Shown here piece by piece: positions 32,819 through 46,117 of a stretch of 64,000 nt of DNA (within the stretch, counting starts at the first letter, position 1; each line of letters starts with the position of its first letter). Source of the stretch: Massospora cicadina (lineage: Eukaryota > Entomophthoromycota > Entomophthoromycetes > Entomophthorales > Entomophthoraceae). The position numbers and the translations under genes are program-made. Location of the stretch: assembly GCA_022478985.1 (NCBI GenBank), contig JAKSZP010012149.1, forward strand, positions 38,867 through 102,866, given 5' to 3'. The notes beneath the pieces are model-generated. The model was not told the DNA's origin and searched no databases. It saw nothing but the letters and a program-made list of their open reading frames with translations.

Positions 32819-33889
32819 TGTAAACTTTTCTTGTTTACTGCACATGTTTGAGGTGTACATTGAGTTGATTGTTGATTAGTATAATAATTGGGTGGGTTGA
32901 TAAAAGTATAATAACTATTAACCTAGTTGAGCTCTTCACAACTAATAGAATTAAGCCTTCACCGCAAGACAGGTGCTAAAGCCCTTACTTATGATACTAA
33001 AATGCACTTTTGAATATCAGGATCCTTTCCCTTCATTCTTTCCTCCAGTACTTGAGAACCATTTGGACAAGGGAAATTATCCCTTCAACTCTAATCTCAA
33101 GAGTTGAAAAATGTCAAATAGATAAAAGAAAACTAACTTTTTTACTCTAATCGCAAGAGCACAATATAAATTTGTATAGCTATCTAAATGTATTCCAAAG
33201 TGTACTGTAAGATACTGTTCTAATAAATAAGTAATAAAAGATCTATATAGGAAGTTTGTGACTAACTCTTCCATTGGCTCCCCAATAAAAAAAGCATCCG
33301 TCACCAATGAATTTAGTTCTTAAGAGTCATCTAAAATGATGATTACTTCATCTGCCTAGTTAGATTCTGCTGCTGATTAGGCCATGACCCTTCCTTGGTT
33401 GAATATCCAAAGAGCATGTCCTAACATATGTACTTTACTTCAGTGAATTATTCTTATCAAGATAGCAACTTGCTTAAGTATAGGGACCTTTTACCCACCA
33501 ACGGCAGGTTAAATTGTTTTTTAGTCTAACCCACAAGCTGTTGTCAACAGAAGCATTATAACACTCAGCAACAGCCAATAAACCTTTATTGACTGGCAAC
33601 AAACTCTGATCAATTTTCACAAGAAATTTATTATTAATTGTTAAACTAACAATTTAATCACTTGTAAACATTTTTGGGGATCTCTCTGTTAAAACATCAG
33701 TATTCTAATGGAATTTTTTGGCATAGTTTTAGCATTTTATAAGGAAAAAACCCAATAAAAGTTAGCACATTAATGATAACTCTCACATCCGCTATGGGTT
33801 TTCTTATAATAAATCTCTCCCAGAGGATAAAGCAGATGATGATTATAATATCTTAAGATGTTTGATGTGGGCATTTTATAATCCCAACA
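32819..33889 (-). repeat. 3' LTR, element C (1071 bp)
   Basis: Left edge TGTAAAC, right edge ATCCCAACA next to a polypurine tract (minus strand AAGCGGGGGGATG, 33890-33902). The left third matches 39773-40090 and the remainder matches 46118-46878, for example the block at 33160-33360 against 46135-46350. Confidence 0.88.
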
Positions 33890-34599
33890 CATCCCCCCGC
33901 TTGACCAGTTATCCATCATTGGTAGAGTCTTGGAGGCAGATACCGCTTCATTTCAGGGCCTGAATCAGCCAGCATTATTTAAATTTGATTTAAGCTGAAC
34001 TAAATCTTCTTTTTCCTTGCACAAGCATTTTTTGTGTCCATTCTCCTCAGTGTGTTTCCTCTTCATCTTGTTTTTAATGCCATAACTTATGAGCATAGCA
34101 CATGGTTACATGCCACACCAGGACTACTTTAGTCAATTTTACTAAGAATATTCTCCTAAAAGCCTGTACCCTCAGGTTGTGGCTCTTACTACTTACACCA
34201 TACAAGGATCTTCTCAGTCAATCCCATTAATGAATTCTCTGAACGCCTTATTCCCCCAGGTCTTGCTTATACCCACTTAATGAGTAAAAATCTTCAAACT
34301 CTCTTTCCTTGTGCCTCTTTAAGGTAGACCCAATTTCATCACAAACTGATCCTACCACATATTCATTCTCTTCTTCACTACTTTTTTCATAGTACATCCC
34401 CCTTCTCCCCACTAGACAATGGAAGGTAGGAACACCGCCAGATAATCTTATCTATAGCAAAAAATTTGTTATTGTTCTAATAATAGTTTTATAATCTTTA
34501 CTCAAGGATTCTCCTTCTTAATTTATATATTCATATTTTTTCTCTTTTATATTTTTCTCTAATTTTTATCTTATTTTGTCTTTTTTATTTTTTATTTAT

Positions 34600-35640
34600 A
34601 TCCAATTCTTTAAGTATTTTCTATGGACCCAATTCAAAATTCGAGCATATGCAATATTGTTCAGCGTATAGCCATCTGTCACCATCTTGGCGATAATCTC
34701 AATGGACCCAACCTTAGGGCGTCAATCTTGTTTCTTCTCCCAATCCATGGTTATCACAAAAGGCTACCTTATCCCCCATATGGTATTCCTTGAGCGCCAA
34801 TAGATTTTGATCAACCTGTTTTTCACCTAATTCTTATCTTCAATGTCGTGTTAATAGCCTGTGTTTGCAATTTCATCATGACATTTTCCAGTTGGGTTAA
34901 CTATTGCTCTGAGCTCACCAAACTGGCTCTACTGCATAATACAAAATTATTGGTAGTGAGGCCCTTTGTCCATATTATAGTTTGAATGGAGTTTTCTTGG
35001 TTATATTTATGATAATTAATATTATATGCAAGGGTAACTGGACTTAGATTAGATACCCAGTAGAGGTTTTCTCCACTACCAATTTTCTCAGTGCTATGGC
35101 AGAGTTCTGTTGACTCTCTCTAACGTTCTAAAATTTCTGGACAGTATGGAATGGACACCTCTCCTTGGATTCCTACTAATTCATTTAGGCTTAGAAATAT
35201 GTATGGTGTAACGTTGGTTCTATTATACCTGATTAATACTTTTAGGCATCCATGCTGGTACACTACTTGTTCCAGTAAAAATCTCGCGGGGTTTGTTGCA
35301 TCAACCTTACTTAAATCCTTGGTATTCCCATCTAGTTAGATGGTCTATTGCAACTATAATGTACTTTACTCCACAATTACTAACAAAAAATTCCTATCAC
35401 ACCTACTGACACTATAAGCCAAGCAAACCCAGGGTATAATAGCTGGTATACCATCACTTTATTATGGGGCTTGTGGAGTTGAAGCTTCACATAACAGGCT
35501 AGATAATTCGCTACATCATTTTTGATTGATTCCCAGTAATACTACTAGCGTACATGAACCATAGTTTTTCTTAAACCACCATGCCCAACGACTTTGTGCA
35601 TGGCTTGTATAATTGTGGAGCATTCTATCAGTCTAAAGAA
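34600..35640 (-). pseudogene. integrase, element C
   Basis: The HHCC-like part is readable near 35470-35620, and core remnants near 35150-35450, where the plus strand matches the organisation seen in B (a block around GGTCTATTGCAACTATAATG). The C-terminal part lies near 34640-34800. Heavily mutated; identified mainly by position and weak similarity to element B. Between it and the LTR (33890-34600) is about 700 bp of AT-rich sequence without a recognisable frame. Confidence 0.55.
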
Positions 35641-35829
35641 CAATCAACAATTTTTCATCAATTTATTTATATAATTGTCCGTTTTACATATCAGTAATTT
35701 CCATTGATCTCTTCACCATAATTTGAATCTCTTGTAGTTTATCCCCAATATTTTCTTTAAACTTTTGTTGTGATAGTTCATCTGCTTTCTGGTACAAAGC
35801 TTGAATAGCTGGTAATCTTGATAATCAAT

Positions 35830-36240
35830 CAGCAGTCTGATGGGCTACTACCGCTATGTGTATAATTTCAAAATCATAGGCTTGCAGGCTCAGAGCCCAT
35901 CAAGATAGTCACACCTCTGGTCTCAAAGACTATGCAACCAGCATAAAGATGAGTGATCATTTATGACCTTGAAGTGTGTCCCGTGAATATACACTTAAAA
36001 TTGTTTGCAGTTGTATATTACCACGAAGCATTTGTGCTCCATCATGTTGTAGTACCTTTCTATTGGCATAAATGTCTGACTAACATAAACCACTGAATGC
36101 TCCTCCACATCTTTGGTAACATGACTTAAACTAGCTGCAATTGCCGTTAAAAAGGCATTCATTTAAATTATAGACTCTTTACTATAAATTTGGCTATTCA
36201 GAACAGGACTAGTCATCAGATATCTTCTGAGCTCTTTAAA
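35830..36240 (-). pseudogene. RNase H, element C
   Basis: Reads YSKESIIQMNAFLTAIAASL, then EEHSVVYVSQTFMPIERYYN and VVIYNCKQF, block for block like element B. The first catalytic Asp position is Asn. Ends with YDFEIIHIAVVAHQTAD. Confidence 0.7.
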
Positions 36241-36399
36241 GGCTTCTTGGGCCTCCTAATTCCATATGATTCATTTTTAATCATTCAATAGGTAAAATAT
36301 TTTGTCAAGAATTCTAGAAAAATCTTTGATAAATCAGCAATAGTAGCCAACTATCCCAAAGAAGATTTGTAAGTCCCAAACATACTTCATGATTGACGT

Positions 36400-36910
36400 C
36401 CGTTAAATGGCCTTCATATTCTATAACTGCAGTTGTAGTCCACTTGAGTTTGTCACAAACCCCAGAGATTCAAGTTCTTTTTTGAACAGATGGCATTTTC
36501 TCAGCTTTTTCTTCAAATTTACCATTGTTAGGCATTTAAACACTTCATACAAGTGTTCCAGGTGACTGTTAATGTCCTACTGAAAAAGTTGATGTCATGC
36601 AAGTAAACCAAAATGCAGAACAACTTCATATCACTCAAAATAAAATATATCACCCGCTGGAAGGTAGCTAGCGCGTTACATAATACATGGGGTATTCTCA
36701 TCAGCTTGTATATCCCTTGTGCATTGATTATCACACATTTTTCCTAATCTTCTTTTGCAAATCTAATTTCCGAGATCTCTGAGATCAAATCCATCTCTGA
36801 GAGAACTTAAATTCCCTTAAATAATCAAGTGCTTCATCTATTTTTGGCAGCAGATACAAATCCTCTTTTATTAAATTTTAATTAACTTGTAGTAATTGGT
36901 CACAGCTATA
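36400..36910 (-). pseudogene. reverse transcriptase, element C
   Basis: The open part 36528-36734 reads LMRIPHVLCNALATFQRVIY, then ILVYLHDINFFSRTL. YLDD has become YLHD. The fingers region lies at 36790-36910 in broken frames. Clearly related to element B RT. Confidence 0.8.
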
Positions 36911-37289
36911 TCAAATCTGTTTTTTCTATACAATAAGTATTTTACTCAGCCATGGACTTGACAAAAGTCAATGAGACCATGCTCAATCAATTTTTTGTTT
37001 TTTTGCTGACTACTGCTTCAGAGGCCTCAGTTCATCTGATGGTTCACATTTGTATTGGCGGGTATTCCACTTTTTGAACCCTGTAAATCACATTTTTAGT
37101 GTATCCAAGTTCATAGTCATCCTGGGCAAATACCATCTAATATTTTTGAATAATATTAGCATTTCCTCCTGCTGCTGGTGCTTATTAAACTAGCGAGCTG
37201 CTCTTTATCAACCAGTACATCATTATTTTTGGTCAACATATATTAGTAATTTTATTTCTGCTAGCGTTTCAAAATCAAGGAACACTCTG

Positions 37290-37560
37290 ATTATAGCCCT
37301 CAAAATTAAATGCGTAAATGCAGTAACATGAGGTTTCTATAACTTCATCAGGTTTTCGCTCAGTTTGGCCAGTAGAACTGAGGTTTCACTATGACCTGGC
37401 ATTATACTCCAAAGATCTATCCAAGGCTCCAATCTCAATTAATGCCATGAGGTAATGACTTCCACATATAATTATTCCATGATTTCTAGTGTTAACCCTG
37501 TGTTGATTAATAGTTGCATTCCTGGCAAAGAATGGTATTCATCATTTTTGATCTCAACTT
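37290..37560 (-). pseudogene. dUTPase-like segment, element C
   Basis: Reads VEIKNDEYHSLPGMQLLINT, then GLTLEIME-stop-LYVEV, and after shifts SVLLAKLSEN. This parallels element B (SLGSQIMVDTGLTLEILELL, YVEVRS, RVLLANLSKT) closely enough to show common ancestry. Same place between protease and RT. Confidence 0.55.
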
Positions 37561-37599
37561 TATCCCACAGTTTTCATAAATCTGCGCTAGTAACTCTTT

Positions 37600-37960
37600 A
37601 AGTTTCCTTACAACCAACTTGTATTGGATAATTTATGCAATAATTTTAAATTAGTTTTTAAAAATTTAATATTCATCAGCGGAGTTTCTCTTATCTGCTG
37701 ATATACCAAGGGCAGAATATTCATAAAACTTTTTAGGGTATTCCCTTCATAGTTGCATTTGCCACCATACTTTCTCTGAAATTCCGTTATAATGAGGATG
37801 TCATAATTTTGATTTTGACAGTACTATGGCGGGAGATTTATCACTAGTGACCTAAACCAAAGAGGCACTGCACTGTATGCCCAACAAAATGTTTTGGTAT
37901 TCAGTACTTCTGTTCCATATTCCTTTCAGTGTTCAAATTCTAGATAGATCTTCATTTGCT
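37600..37960 (-). pseudogene. retropepsin region, element C
   Basis: Reads QNYDILIITEFQRKYGGKCN, then LPLVYQQIRETPL. Matches element B protease end (NYDILIGMEFLWKYGVKCN, LPLVYQKDGEAPL). Triad not found. Confidence 0.6.
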
Positions 37961-38469
37961 TCATCAACATGGCTAAAATAATAATAATGATGCTTTACTG
38001 TCAATTGTTGCCTATACTTTTAATCAATTGACTATAATATCCTCATACATACACTCAGAGTATTGTAATAAGGTGTTTAATGAGTGAATCATGTGAAAAA
38101 TAACAAATCCAGAGTATATTTTAATTGTGCAGATAAATTAGGGAAGAATTCCTTGATTGCACTAATAGAGAAAGAAACTCTCACATTGCAAGTTTCATCT
38201 TAAACAAATATTAAGTACTATTAGCTGTTCTGAACTTTTCCTCCAATTGATGGCATAAGGCTGATCAACCTCTCTTTACAATTTTGGGGTTGCTACTCGC
38301 CTTTGCTCTAATGATTAAATTTAAATCCAAATTAACCACTGGATAAAGTGGATCAAGTGTATTTTTGTCTGCAGAAACATTTGGAGATATCCAAGTCATC
38401 TTTAAAGATGTCAGAGGGAACATGATAAATTTCTTGCTAGAAGTTCCATATTAAGACTGTTGGCTCCTT

Positions 38470-39740
38470 TCCTGAATCTTTCTCTGTTTCTTTTCCTTAG
38501 CCTGAACCAAATTACTAGTTATTTAGGCTTTTTCTCCAGCGTTGAGCGGTAAAAATCTAAAACTTTTCACATTTGTGGCAACGTTTTGAGTTTTGTCTGC
38601 CCATTTTGCTTCAGGCTTGTTTCACATTACAACTAAATTCTGCAATTAATTAATAGGCTCATTGAACTTCACCATAATTATACTATTTTTAGCGGGAACA
38701 GCTTTAAGGTTTGGTAAGTGCTTTGAATGTTTCTTTTAACATCTTGAGATACTTCACCATCTGTAATGTTTAAGTTTGTTTTGTTAGCGCCAAAAATCAT
38801 AGCACGGTGCAAAATCTCCATAGGGCTGAAGTGCCATCTGCATTACTAAATGTGACTTAATATCTGACAGAACTTTTGCCCCTGGCAGAATATGTGCTTC
38901 CTGTAAAATTGGTTAGCAAAAATGGTTAACGTTTCGTTCTTCTTGAATTGGTTTCACCTAAACTCCCGTTATTGGATAGCCATCCACTCAGGGCTACCAA
39001 GCTCAGTCGTGATTGCTTCATTAGTGTCGCTGTATTTTTGGTTACCCCATTGATATGGATCACCAGTTTTAGTATTCTGTGTCTCAGAATTTTATCACTG
39101 CTGCTGCTTTTTGTCAGCCGCCATATCCAAACATTATCTTTTTAAATAATTGAGAAAAAGGTTGGAGTGTTATCCCTGAGAAATATAGATATTATGGCAT
39201 ATTATAAAACTTTTCTATCCCTACTGTGGCAGAAAGTACCTGCCCAAAAATTAAACTAATAATGGTGTGATTTAATGGGTCATCTTTAAAATTGCAGCAA
39301 AAGCTCCAGGCTTACTTGGACTGTATTTCCCAGTGGAACTTTCACTATCTTGTTGTCAGTTTCATCTGCCTCAATATAGGTGAATTCGCACTTTTATATT
39401 TTTTTGTTCAAATAAATGTCATAAGATTTGTCCTCATTCACTTGAATTCAGTGGAAGCCTTCTCTATCTGATTCTTTTTCAGTTTTCTGATTTATCACTC
39501 TTTAAATAATTCAGTATCCTTCTGCTCATGAGGGTGAATTTCCATAAAAATCATTGTTGACCTTTCCAATTTGTTCTACCTCTTCCTCAGCTTTAGCAAC
39601 TCGTTCATCTAAGGTAGTTAGATTAGATTGTGACGCTGAGTCCAGCGTATTATTACAAATTTTATGATTTTGTCCACAACTTCTGAAGTTTGTTTTTGTA
39701 CAACATTAAGATGATAATTCTTTTATTAATATTTGTCCTA
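38470..39740 (-). pseudogene. gag, element C
   Basis: The zinc knuckle remnant near 38540-38590 reads C-H-K-C-E-K-F-stop-I-F-T-A-Q-R, that is CX2CX4(H to I)X4(C to R) with a stop inside. A capsid-like region (38700-39150) and helical N-terminus (39470-39740) are inferred from position relative to element B. A 65-codon plus-strand frame at 38948-39145 is taken as an antisense shadow. Confidence 0.5.
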
Positions 39741-39757
39741 AAAACTTAACTACCACT

Positions 39758-39769
39758 TTGGTGAGCACA
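39758..39769 (-). other. primer-binding site remnant, element C
   Basis: The minus strand reads TTGTGCTCACCAAAG next to the LTR end. This keeps the GTGCTCAC core of the site in elements B and G. Confidence 0.55.
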
Positions 39770-39772
39770 AAA

Positions 39773-40092
39773 TGTAATCTTTTTTGTTTACTGCAAAAAT
39801 TTGAGGTTTGCATTGAATAGATTGTTGATTATTATAAAAAATGGGTGGGTTATTAATAATGTGAAGATTTTTATACTATTTGAGCTCTTCAAAACCAGTA
39901 TGAGTAAGTCTTCATTGCTAGACAGGTGTGAACACTTTTGCTTCAGATACTTGAAGGCACTTCTGGATAACAAGGGAACATTTAATTTCCTTTTCCTCAT
40001 GAGTAAATGAGGACAACTTGGACAAGGGAAAACTATTCCTTCACCTTTAATCTTAAGAGTTGGCAAACAACAGATAGATAGTTAAAATGGGA
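39773..40092 (-). repeat. 5' LTR of element C, piece 1
   Basis: Starts TGTAATC and follows the 3' LTR (32819 onward) through TTGTTTACTGCA, GTTGATTATTATAA and GACAGGTG up to about 40092, where similarity stops and LINE 2 begins. Confidence 0.85.
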
Positions 40093-40689
40093 GCTAGGTA
40101 GGTCAAGCTGGGTCCTTCACGTGTCGTCACCAAGGAAAGCTTGTGGAATCATGGATGAATAGCCATCACCAAATATAGAGAGGAAGCAATTAAGTGTCCA
40201 AAAGTGGACTGAAAGAGGTGTGGTATGGAATCTAATGACAGTAAACCAACCTATTCATGCAGGTGCTTCCACTCTCCTTTGAGGGGTGAATACAGACAGG
40301 AAGGTGGCTCAAGAGTCTAGACTATCATATGTCACACTACTCTCCTATGAGGTGTAGCGCTGCAAAAGCAGGTCTCAGCGAAAAAGATGGGGCAAAATTT
40401 GTTTAGCTGTACTTATACAACTGTATGCTTTAATAAACGCGGCTGTCTGGGTTGGACTGAAACCTGGATAGTTGATAATGGTATATGTGGGCCTAAACTC
40501 GTGCAGTGAAAGGTGAGAGTACTCATGTACCAAAGCAACAAACTGACCCAATAGGGCTGCAACTCTTTTTGTACAAAAAGGGGGCCTGAGAGTTTAACTC
40601 TGTTCCAAAACAAGTCAGAGAGAATAAACTATTAACAAAGCAAAAGCGTGAGAGGCCCCTTTTGACCCAAAGGCTTTACCTCATGGTTG

Positions 40690-41985
40690 GAAGTGACTTC
40701 TAATGGATTTAGGGCTGGAACAAAGATTTTCGAAGTGAGGAACTCTGGTACCTCATAAGGTTTGACGGTTAGCATGGTGGAGAGCCTCAAAAGCGTTCAC
40801 TCCATGGAGGTGAAGACAGGGTGGCATAATGAGATGCTCATGGTTCGCATTATTGAGGTGTGAGGGTTTGCTCAATCCATATTAGCATTTGGCTCCTGGG
40901 TGAAACTTGTGACTTCACAGTCTAAGTTTAAAAAAGAACATGTTCTGACTGCCATTTGAGCATCAAGAACGAGGAGTCCATATGTCTTGAGATTTGCACT
41001 GATATTTAAAAAAATATACTGTGATACGTACCACCTGTTGTCAGTAGAGGGTCATGATGTTACAGCATAAAAGCTTTGGCAGAGTGATCTACTTTATTAA
41101 GAACAAGCTAGTAAAGAATATAATGCAGAAGTAAGATTGCTTGAAAAATTCACAGCAGGCTTTAGAGACTGGTTTTTGAAATGTGAACTCTCAAAGCATA
41201 TGTGGAGTTGCCTCATTCAGTCACTATGAGAACCAAGAGGATCCCTGTGGTACCACTGGACTGGTGCTTCTTGTGTGGCCTGATGGGATCGTCAGAGCTA
41301 AATGTCATCAGGCTAAACCTTCTGAGGCAGCGGCCAAGACTAATGGCCCTAGAGAGTGGAAGTCATATATGGCGACCACAGAGAAAGGGCAGCTAGCGCT
41401 TAAGAAAGTGGTGGAAAAGCCAGCTGTCTTTTGGCCAAAGTAAAGGAGACGGCTGTAGCTAGCAAGATCAATTTGGAGGCGGTGAGCGAGGTGCTTAAAA
41501 GTTCCTATAAGGTCAGCAAGGAGTCTAGGAGAACTTGAAAGGTGCGGGAAGCTACTAGACACCAAATTAATTTTAGTGACGTGTTGTCCCAATCTACAAA
41601 GAACATTTAAAGTGGGTTCTTGACAAAAAGATATGATTTTCCCATTACTACATCGTAGAAGAGCTACAATAATTGATGTAGATGGGATAGTGCATGCTAA
41701 TCCCATAGGGTATAAGGTGGAAGTTAGGGAGGAGCTGCCCGTTAGCAATGGCAATGCAGAGCCTTCTGACCCAATGCCTCCAACAGAAGGGGAGGGTTCA
41801 GTCAATGACCCTTGCAATAGTAAGACTCTGGTTGATGCTGTGACCAAGGAGTCACCATCCTTAGCCCATCCTAGAGCTGGAAAGGGGAGGAGAAAATGTG
41901 TTCTCACTAAACCAGCTGAGGTAGAAGAGGTTGAGGACCCCCCAGATCCTGACACCAAAGACTCATTGGTATCCAACCTATGAAA
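40690..41985 (+). pseudogene. LINE 2 ORF1
   Basis: Broken frames from about 40690 show protein-like text (GLTVSMVESLKSVHSMEVKT). Near 41262 the knuckle reads C-F-L-C-G-L-M-G-S-S-E-L-N-V; a shift there joins it to AKCHQAKPSEAAAKTN, so His and the last Cys are lost or out of frame. 41183-41443 is an Ala/Lys-rich segment. 41633-41983 is an acidic, Pro-rich tail (EVEEVEDPPDPDTKDS). The layout is that of a nucleic-acid-binding ORF1. The first 600 bp of the element hold no frame I can support. Confidence 0.6.
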
Positions 41986-44900
41986 ATCATGGTAAATTTG
42001 CTAACTTGCGTGGTCTGAATGTACTCAAACAATGGCAGCAATTAAATCCCAGATTGCAACAGCACAGGATTGATATTGGTTTTTTAATTGAGTCTAAGTT
42101 AAACCTGTGGTTGAAGAGGATTGGGCTTACAAATTCCATCTGAAATAAATATTTTATTCTTAATTATTAAATTGACCAAGCTTGGATTACCATTGAGGGA
42201 GGGAAAGAGAGAGGAGGAGAAACCAAAGTAGTTATTTTGGTCTGACAGGACAAGGTCAAGGTGGCAGACAAAAGGATTTTGGTTCCTGGTTTAGAAGTGG
42301 CAGTAATGTCAGTGTTTGGATAGGAATTAATTTGGTTTATCAGCTTATACGCGCCCAATTCTGGATCTGAAAATAAGTCCTTCTTCCATAAGATCAGTCT
42401 GAGGATCCAGGAAAGCATCAGGGGGGCAGTAGTTCTGGAGGAGACATATACTGTGCCTGCTTTAGGGATGATAGGGTTGGAGCTTTCAACAACTGGATTT
42501 CTGATCTGAGACCACGCATAGGCCAGTTTAAAGACCAACCTTAATCTACTGGCTGTGTGGAAGGCTGGCTGTGGTGAGAAAGGAAATACAGGGTGGACTC
42601 ACATTCAGGGAGATCATTTTTCTCAAATTGACGTTGTGTAAGTGCCTCAGCCTCTCCCAAGTCGCTACCAGTTAATGCTTTGGAACCATGATCCAGTCCT
42701 TTGGACCTCAGGCCTTAAGAACTACAGATCAGTGGCCCTTGTAATGCTTCTGCGGGGAAAGGGATCTATAAACCGAACCCTAAAATCCTAAAGTGGTATA
42801 TTGTAGAAAATCATGAAGAAGGTGAGATGGTGGTGAAGCCACATTGTAGGAAAGCCAGATGCACCAGTAAAATGGTTGCTGATTAAGGCTGATCTCAAGA
42901 TGGCGCGTAAAAAACTTTGGGAGGCAACTAGGGGACATGCATTCAAGGTATAAAACCTTGGAGAGGAGCTTCGAAGGTACCTGCAAGAAGGCTGTGGTCA
43001 TAGGGGCACCTGCTTACATGGTCAAGGCTGAATTGTATGTGAAATCAATGGGAGCCTATATGGTAAATTTCCTCAAACAAAAGAAGGCTATATGGGATGT
43101 GGACTCTTAAGGCAATGTGACCTTACTTTATAAGGCAGTAGGGGCTTTAAGACCCTCAGCAAGAATTTTGTCACTTTTTGATGAGGGAGTTGAGGCACGG
43201 ATGCAGCTTAATGGCTGATGTGGCTGCATCTTACTATGAGGATTTTTATGGCCCTCAGAGAATGACTCAGAGTCAACCAAAGTACTCACAATCAGACTGA
43301 GAGTACTTCCAATAGAGACACAGAAGTTAATATGTGCTAAGTTCTGAAAGTCAGAGGTATCATATGCCATTGCAATGGAAAGAATAGTAAGGCTCCTAGA
43401 GAGGATGGGTTGATACTTGAACTCTACAAGTTGTTTCGGGAAGAGATGTCTGAGATGCTCGCTAAGCTTTACAATCAACTCTATTTGTCTCTGGTACTAT
43501 AATGCAGCGTTTTTGAAGACATAATGGTAGTTATGAATAAGAATGGCGATCTTACTCTCGTGGTGAACCCTCAGCCTTTGACTCTAAAGAATGTTGACTA
43601 CAAAATAATAATGAAGATCTAAATTATTTAACTAAATATAGTAGTGTCAGAATTCACTGGGAAATACTAGATTGGTGTTATCCCAGGAACGTTGATTACT
43701 GACATCCTGATGCTGCTCCACCTTATAAAAGAATGGGCAAGTAAACGGTATCAATAGAGGGGGTGGCTACAGTTTCTTGATTAAGAGAAGGCGTATGACC
43801 AGGTGAATCACGAGTTTCTTAGTAAATTGTTGTGTAAAGTTGTAAGTAAAGGGTTCTTGTTGAGGTTTTTTAAAGAGATTTCCCTATAAATCTCATCAGT
43901 TGACAATATCAATGAGGACCTCTCCCAGCTTTTTAATATATTTAGGGGTGTGCGTCAGTAAGAAACTATATCTCCCTTGCTGTTTGTTTTTACAATAGAG
44001 ACCCTTTCAGTGGCTCTCAGGAAGTTGGACTGGAATAAACTTACCATCAATGGGGAAAAGTATTTCCACTCAATGTTTGCAGATGATACTTGGTTTATTG
44101 TTTCGTCAGAGGAGGAGAAGAATGTGATGAACTTTCTGAAGATGTACCAAAGTGCAAGCAACGCTAAGGTCAATCTGTCCAGATATAATCATGTCTCTGG
44201 CAGAATGGCGACGTTGGATGTGACTCCAAGAAATGATTCTTTTCAATGGGAAACATAAAAGTAGTTTTTATAACTCAGGTTTCTAACCCCTAAGTGGCAT
44301 CACCGCACGAAATATGGCTCAAAGTTAAGACCAACCAAAGAAATTGGCTTGGAAGTGGCAGACTTAATTTATCATATTGAGGTAGAGCCATTGTCATGAA
44401 CAACTTTATTCTTTCCGGACTATGGTACATTACTAGATTTGTTTCACTGCTGGAATCTTCCCTAATAAGAATAAAGTGTCAGTTACCCATTCGATCTGGC
44501 GGGGGCAAACATCAAAAATTAGTTATGAGACCTAGTAACAGGAGGTGAAGTGGGAGGTCATTGGTCTTATTGACGTGAGAGTATGACAAGGCACTTAAGC
44601 TGAAGTGAATTACATGGGTCTCTGGGGAGGGAAGGTTCTAATTTGGTTTTAATAGAGGAGGACTAACTTGCTAAGACTTGCTGAGATATGAACAACAATG
44701 ACTTTGGTGTCATTTGGGGCATAATTAAGTGACCATATCAAGTGTGGGGAAACTACCGGCTATTGGAAGGATCACTTTAGAGCTTGGGAAGGCAGCAATG
44801 GGAGATTAGAGGGTGGACAATGATTCACTGAAAGGATCTGGGAAATCCACCTTTGGGGAGATAGCTTAATGACTGGAGATGGATCCTGGTCTGCACAAGG

Positions 44901-45910
44901 TCTTCAAGCACTTTATTGGGGTGTTTCAATGGGGGGACCTTCTTGATGGAGATGGCCAAAGGGTGCTTAGGGAGGATTAAGATAATAGTAACTCCAGTGC
45001 CTCCAAGGTGTTGGTAAGGTTGGCATCAGATGTTGTGGAAGCTACTGAACTGACTTCTTTCTGGGGGTAATAAATTCCTTCTCTGGCTTCATTAGAGTCT
45101 GGGGAAGCTTTCTCAGAAGGTCATAGATAGTATGATCGGTGAGTGCTCCCACAAGGAGATAAGGCTGGAGGTAACGCAGATGGAAGAGGCTCATCGTCCT
45201 TTAGGACAGGCTAAATATGATAGGTGGTGATGGTATCTTCATCACAAAGTTCACATCTGTTAAGTTCCAGGATCTACAGAACAGATAGTTTTGCTCAATG
45301 TTCTAAAACTCAAACCTTTTGTAGATAGCGACAAGGCTTGATGGACCTGTGGGGGAGGAGGGTTAAAGATTTTTGGTCTATACCAGAACAGAACTCTCTC
45401 TTCCAACTCCGTACCACCATATTGGTCACTGGAACGACTCTGTGTAAATGGAGTAAGCATAAGGAAGATGACTTTCTGTATGCCTGTAAGGTATGTGGAG
45501 GGGAGGGGACGGAAAACCATACCTTCACAGTTTGTTTGGCAGCGGAGGCTGTGTGGAAAAGATTTCTCCTATGTTATGAAGCATACCAACCAAGTTGCAA
45601 GTTATCTACTAGCCATCTAGCAAGGCCCGAGATCCTAATCACGTATGCTCCTCCAAGTCTGCTTGCAGACAAGAAGGGTTTGGGGTTTGGTGCACGATAG
45701 GGGGGAGGTGATTTATGGTCTATGGTTTGCAGAACAATTGTTGCGTCCCTTTGGAAGGATTCCAAGTTAAAGAACCTTGGCCATAGTCATGTGATGGTTA
45801 AAAATAGCTGGGGAAAGCTATGGCAATCCTCTTTACTAAAGCAGTCCAACTTGGGGTCAGTCTGGTCTCATTCCTCACAATAAAGAATGGGAGGAATAAC
45901 TCTGAACTGG
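41985..45910 (+). pseudogene. LINE 2 ORF2 (endonuclease, RT, zinc finger)
   Basis: Endonuclease start near 41990: ANLRGLNVLKQWQQL, then RIDIGFLIESKL, with the catalytic Glu in ESK. The middle of the endonuclease (42200-42750) is badly shifted. RT at 43370-44260 shows FLD-stop-EKAYDQVNHEFL, FRGVRQ-stop, SPLLFVFTIETLSVALRKLD, MFADDTWFIVSSEEEKNVMN and NAKVNLSRYN. The FADD box is intact. The C-terminal finger at about 45470-45560 reads ACKVCGGEGTENHTFTVC followed by LAAEAVWKRFL, a good zf-RVT-like pattern. No RNase H seen. The last 200 bp are non-coding. Confidence 0.85.
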
Positions 45911-46117
45911 CTGGGTAGCCTATGATAACTGGTACACCAAACAGTAAGGAATATGTCACTTTTGGTTGGTGTGAGTACCCAACTCAGGTTTGAGGTTTAC
46001 TATGTGCCATGATTTGCATTGCCACAGTGCGGTGGGGAAGTACCCCAGGTTTCATCCCGCATAGTTGCCTTCACTGGGTGCCCTTACAGTCACACATAAG
46101 CTCAATTATTAGAGAAA

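Larger units (their letters stand above)
40093..46117 (+). mobile_element. LINE family 2, about 6 kb, inside LTR of C
   Basis: Fills the gap between two halves of an LTR. Encodes ORF1 with a decayed zinc knuckle and ORF2 with APE-like endonuclease, RT and zf-RVT-type finger. Proteins differ clearly from LINE family 1. Limits are set by the end of LTR similarity, so they are accurate to about 10-20 bp. I found no convincing target-site duplication and no poly(A). Confidence 0.85.

Noticed and set aside
39788..40066. Frames in both strands of the C LTR (92 and 69 codons)
   Set aside because: LTR sequence with a partner at 32830-33110 where the frames do not persist.
41308..41976. 222-codon minus-strand frame over LINE 2 ORF1
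   Set aside because: Ser/Leu-rich frame opposite the Glu/Pro-rich ORF1 tail, which produces long antisense frames by composition. The plus strand carries the knuckle and endonuclease motifs.
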